Source: Mesobacillus jeotgali
GTDB lineage: Bacteria > Bacillota > Bacilli > Bacillales > Cytobacillaceae
DNA: 64,000 nt
Assembly (NCBI RefSeq): GCF_900166585.1
Contig: NZ_FVZC01000008.1
Span: 868,001 to 932,000 of the forward strand
Direction: 5' to 3'
Shown here: one piece after another, positions 63,525 to 64,000 of the stretch
Layout of the letters: each line of letters opens with the position of its first letter
Position numbering within the stretch: the stretch's first letter is position 1
The notes under the pieces: generated by a model
Databases searched by the model: none
What the model was told of the DNA's origin: nothing
Seen by the model: the letters and a program-made list of their open reading frames with translations, nothing else
Program-made: the position numbers and the translations under genes

Positions 63525-64000
63525 ATGGAATTAAAGATGATCCAGAGTGCTAAAAATACCGGAGAGCGCTTTGCTGACAAGGGTAATATTTCTGTTATAG
63601 ATGAGCCTGTCCAAGATTTTGTGCTGAAGCTTGATCCAGAAAAGAGATATCAAAGCTTCATGGGATTCGGCGGTGCTTTTACAGAAGCAGCTGCTTACAC
63701 TCTGGCACAAATCCCCAGGGAAGAACGGGCAAAAGTAATCAACAGCTATTTTAACCAGGAGACAGGTCTTGGTTACAGCCTGGGCAGGACCCATATCCAT
63801 AGCTGCGATTTTGCTTTGGAGAATTACACCTATGTAGAAGAGAATGACACGGAACTTAAAACCTTTTCAATAGAGCGTGAAAATAAATATGTACTGCCGC
63901 TTATCAAGGATGCTGTAAAGGCCAGGGGGGAGGGGCTGACAATCCTTTCTTCTCCCTGGAGCCCTCCAGCCTGGATGAAGACGAATAATGAAATGAACAA
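63525..64000 (+). CDS. Family GH30 glycosidase, 5' part
   Basis: The first 158 residues of a glucosylceramidase-like GH30 enzyme. MGFGGAFTEAAAYTLAQIPR, SYFNQETGLGYSLGRTHIHSCDFALENYTYVEE and ILSSPWSPPAWMKTN align well with the start of the GH30 (beta/alpha)8 domain. There is no signal peptide. GAGGTG precedes the ATG at 63525, 18 bp after the phosphorylase gene. Bacterial GH30 enzymes of this type often act on beta-1,6- or beta-1,3-glucosides. The gene continues beyond the window; the catalytic Glu residues are not yet reached. Confidence 0.88.
   Translation, partial: MELKMIQSAKNTGERFADKGNISVIDEPVQDFVLKLDPEKRYQSFMGFGGAFTEAAAYTLAQIPREERAKVINSYFNQETGLGYSLGRTHIHSCDFALENYTYVEENDTELKTFSIERENKYVLPLIKDAVKARGEGLTILSSPWSPPAWMKTNNEMN

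Overview
The window is 64 kb of chromosome from an endospore-forming, low-to-middle GC Bacillota of the family Bacillaceae (Mesobacillus/Neobacillus/Cytobacillus-like). The evidence is the gene set: B. subtilis-type ylbC, CotX-type coat proteins, ymaF, yezD, cysH-cysP-sat-cysC-sumT-sirB, the ythAB-type bd oxidase and metNIQ under S-box control. Strong AGGAGG-type ribosome sites, frequent TTG/GTG starts and many intrinsic terminators agree with this. The genus is an inference.

Layout. 1-6.5 kb: end of a ZIP metal transporter, a secreted subtilase, YlbC, a DoxX-like membrane protein and a spore-coat cluster on the minus strand. 6.6-9.6 kb: kynU-kynA-kynB, which converts tryptophan to anthranilate. 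9.6-13 kb: a TetR regulator with two matching palindromes and an ABC-2 exporter. 13.4-21.2 kb: coproporphyrinogen oxidase, a PAS sensor kinase, a SET-domain protein, an unknown protein, gtaB-ugd (UDP-glucuronate synthesis) and a PAP2 phosphatase. 22.3-24.9 kb: bd-type quinol oxidase with its tiny CydS subunit and a second tiny membrane protein. 25-33 kb: small proteins, a flavin monooxygenase, DUF2935, YmaF, a group IIC intron, DUF1259 and BrnQ. 33.6-35.1 kb: an IS3-family insertion. 35.1-39.4 kb: a metNIQ-amidohydrolase operon behind two complete tandem SAM-I riboswitches. 40.1-49.2 kb: assimilatory sulfate reduction from sulfate uptake to sulfide, with siroheme genes. 49.3 kb: a second-type methionine aminopeptidase. 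50.2-64 kb: a beta-glucan oligosaccharide locus (cre site, two permeases, binding lipoprotein, YesM/YesN-type two-component system, GH16, GH1, a GH94/GH161-type phosphorylase, GH30 running off the end).

How it works together. Sulfate is imported by CysP, activated by Sat and CysC, and reduced by CysH and CysJI using siroheme made through SumT and SirB. MetNIQ and the amidohydrolase supply methionine-type compounds and are shut off by SAM. In the last third, oligosaccharides would be imported by the ABC system and split inside the cell both hydrolytically and phosphorolytically.

The most unusual structure is non-coding. Six intergenic arrays of short tandem phrases, nearly all beside transcription terminators, have unrelated sequences but only two period classes: 20-21 bp and 52-53 bp. 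These are about two and five turns of B-DNA. The three long-period arrays also carry an array-specific inverted word in each unit. Two mobile elements (the IIC intron and the IS3 element) also sit at terminators.
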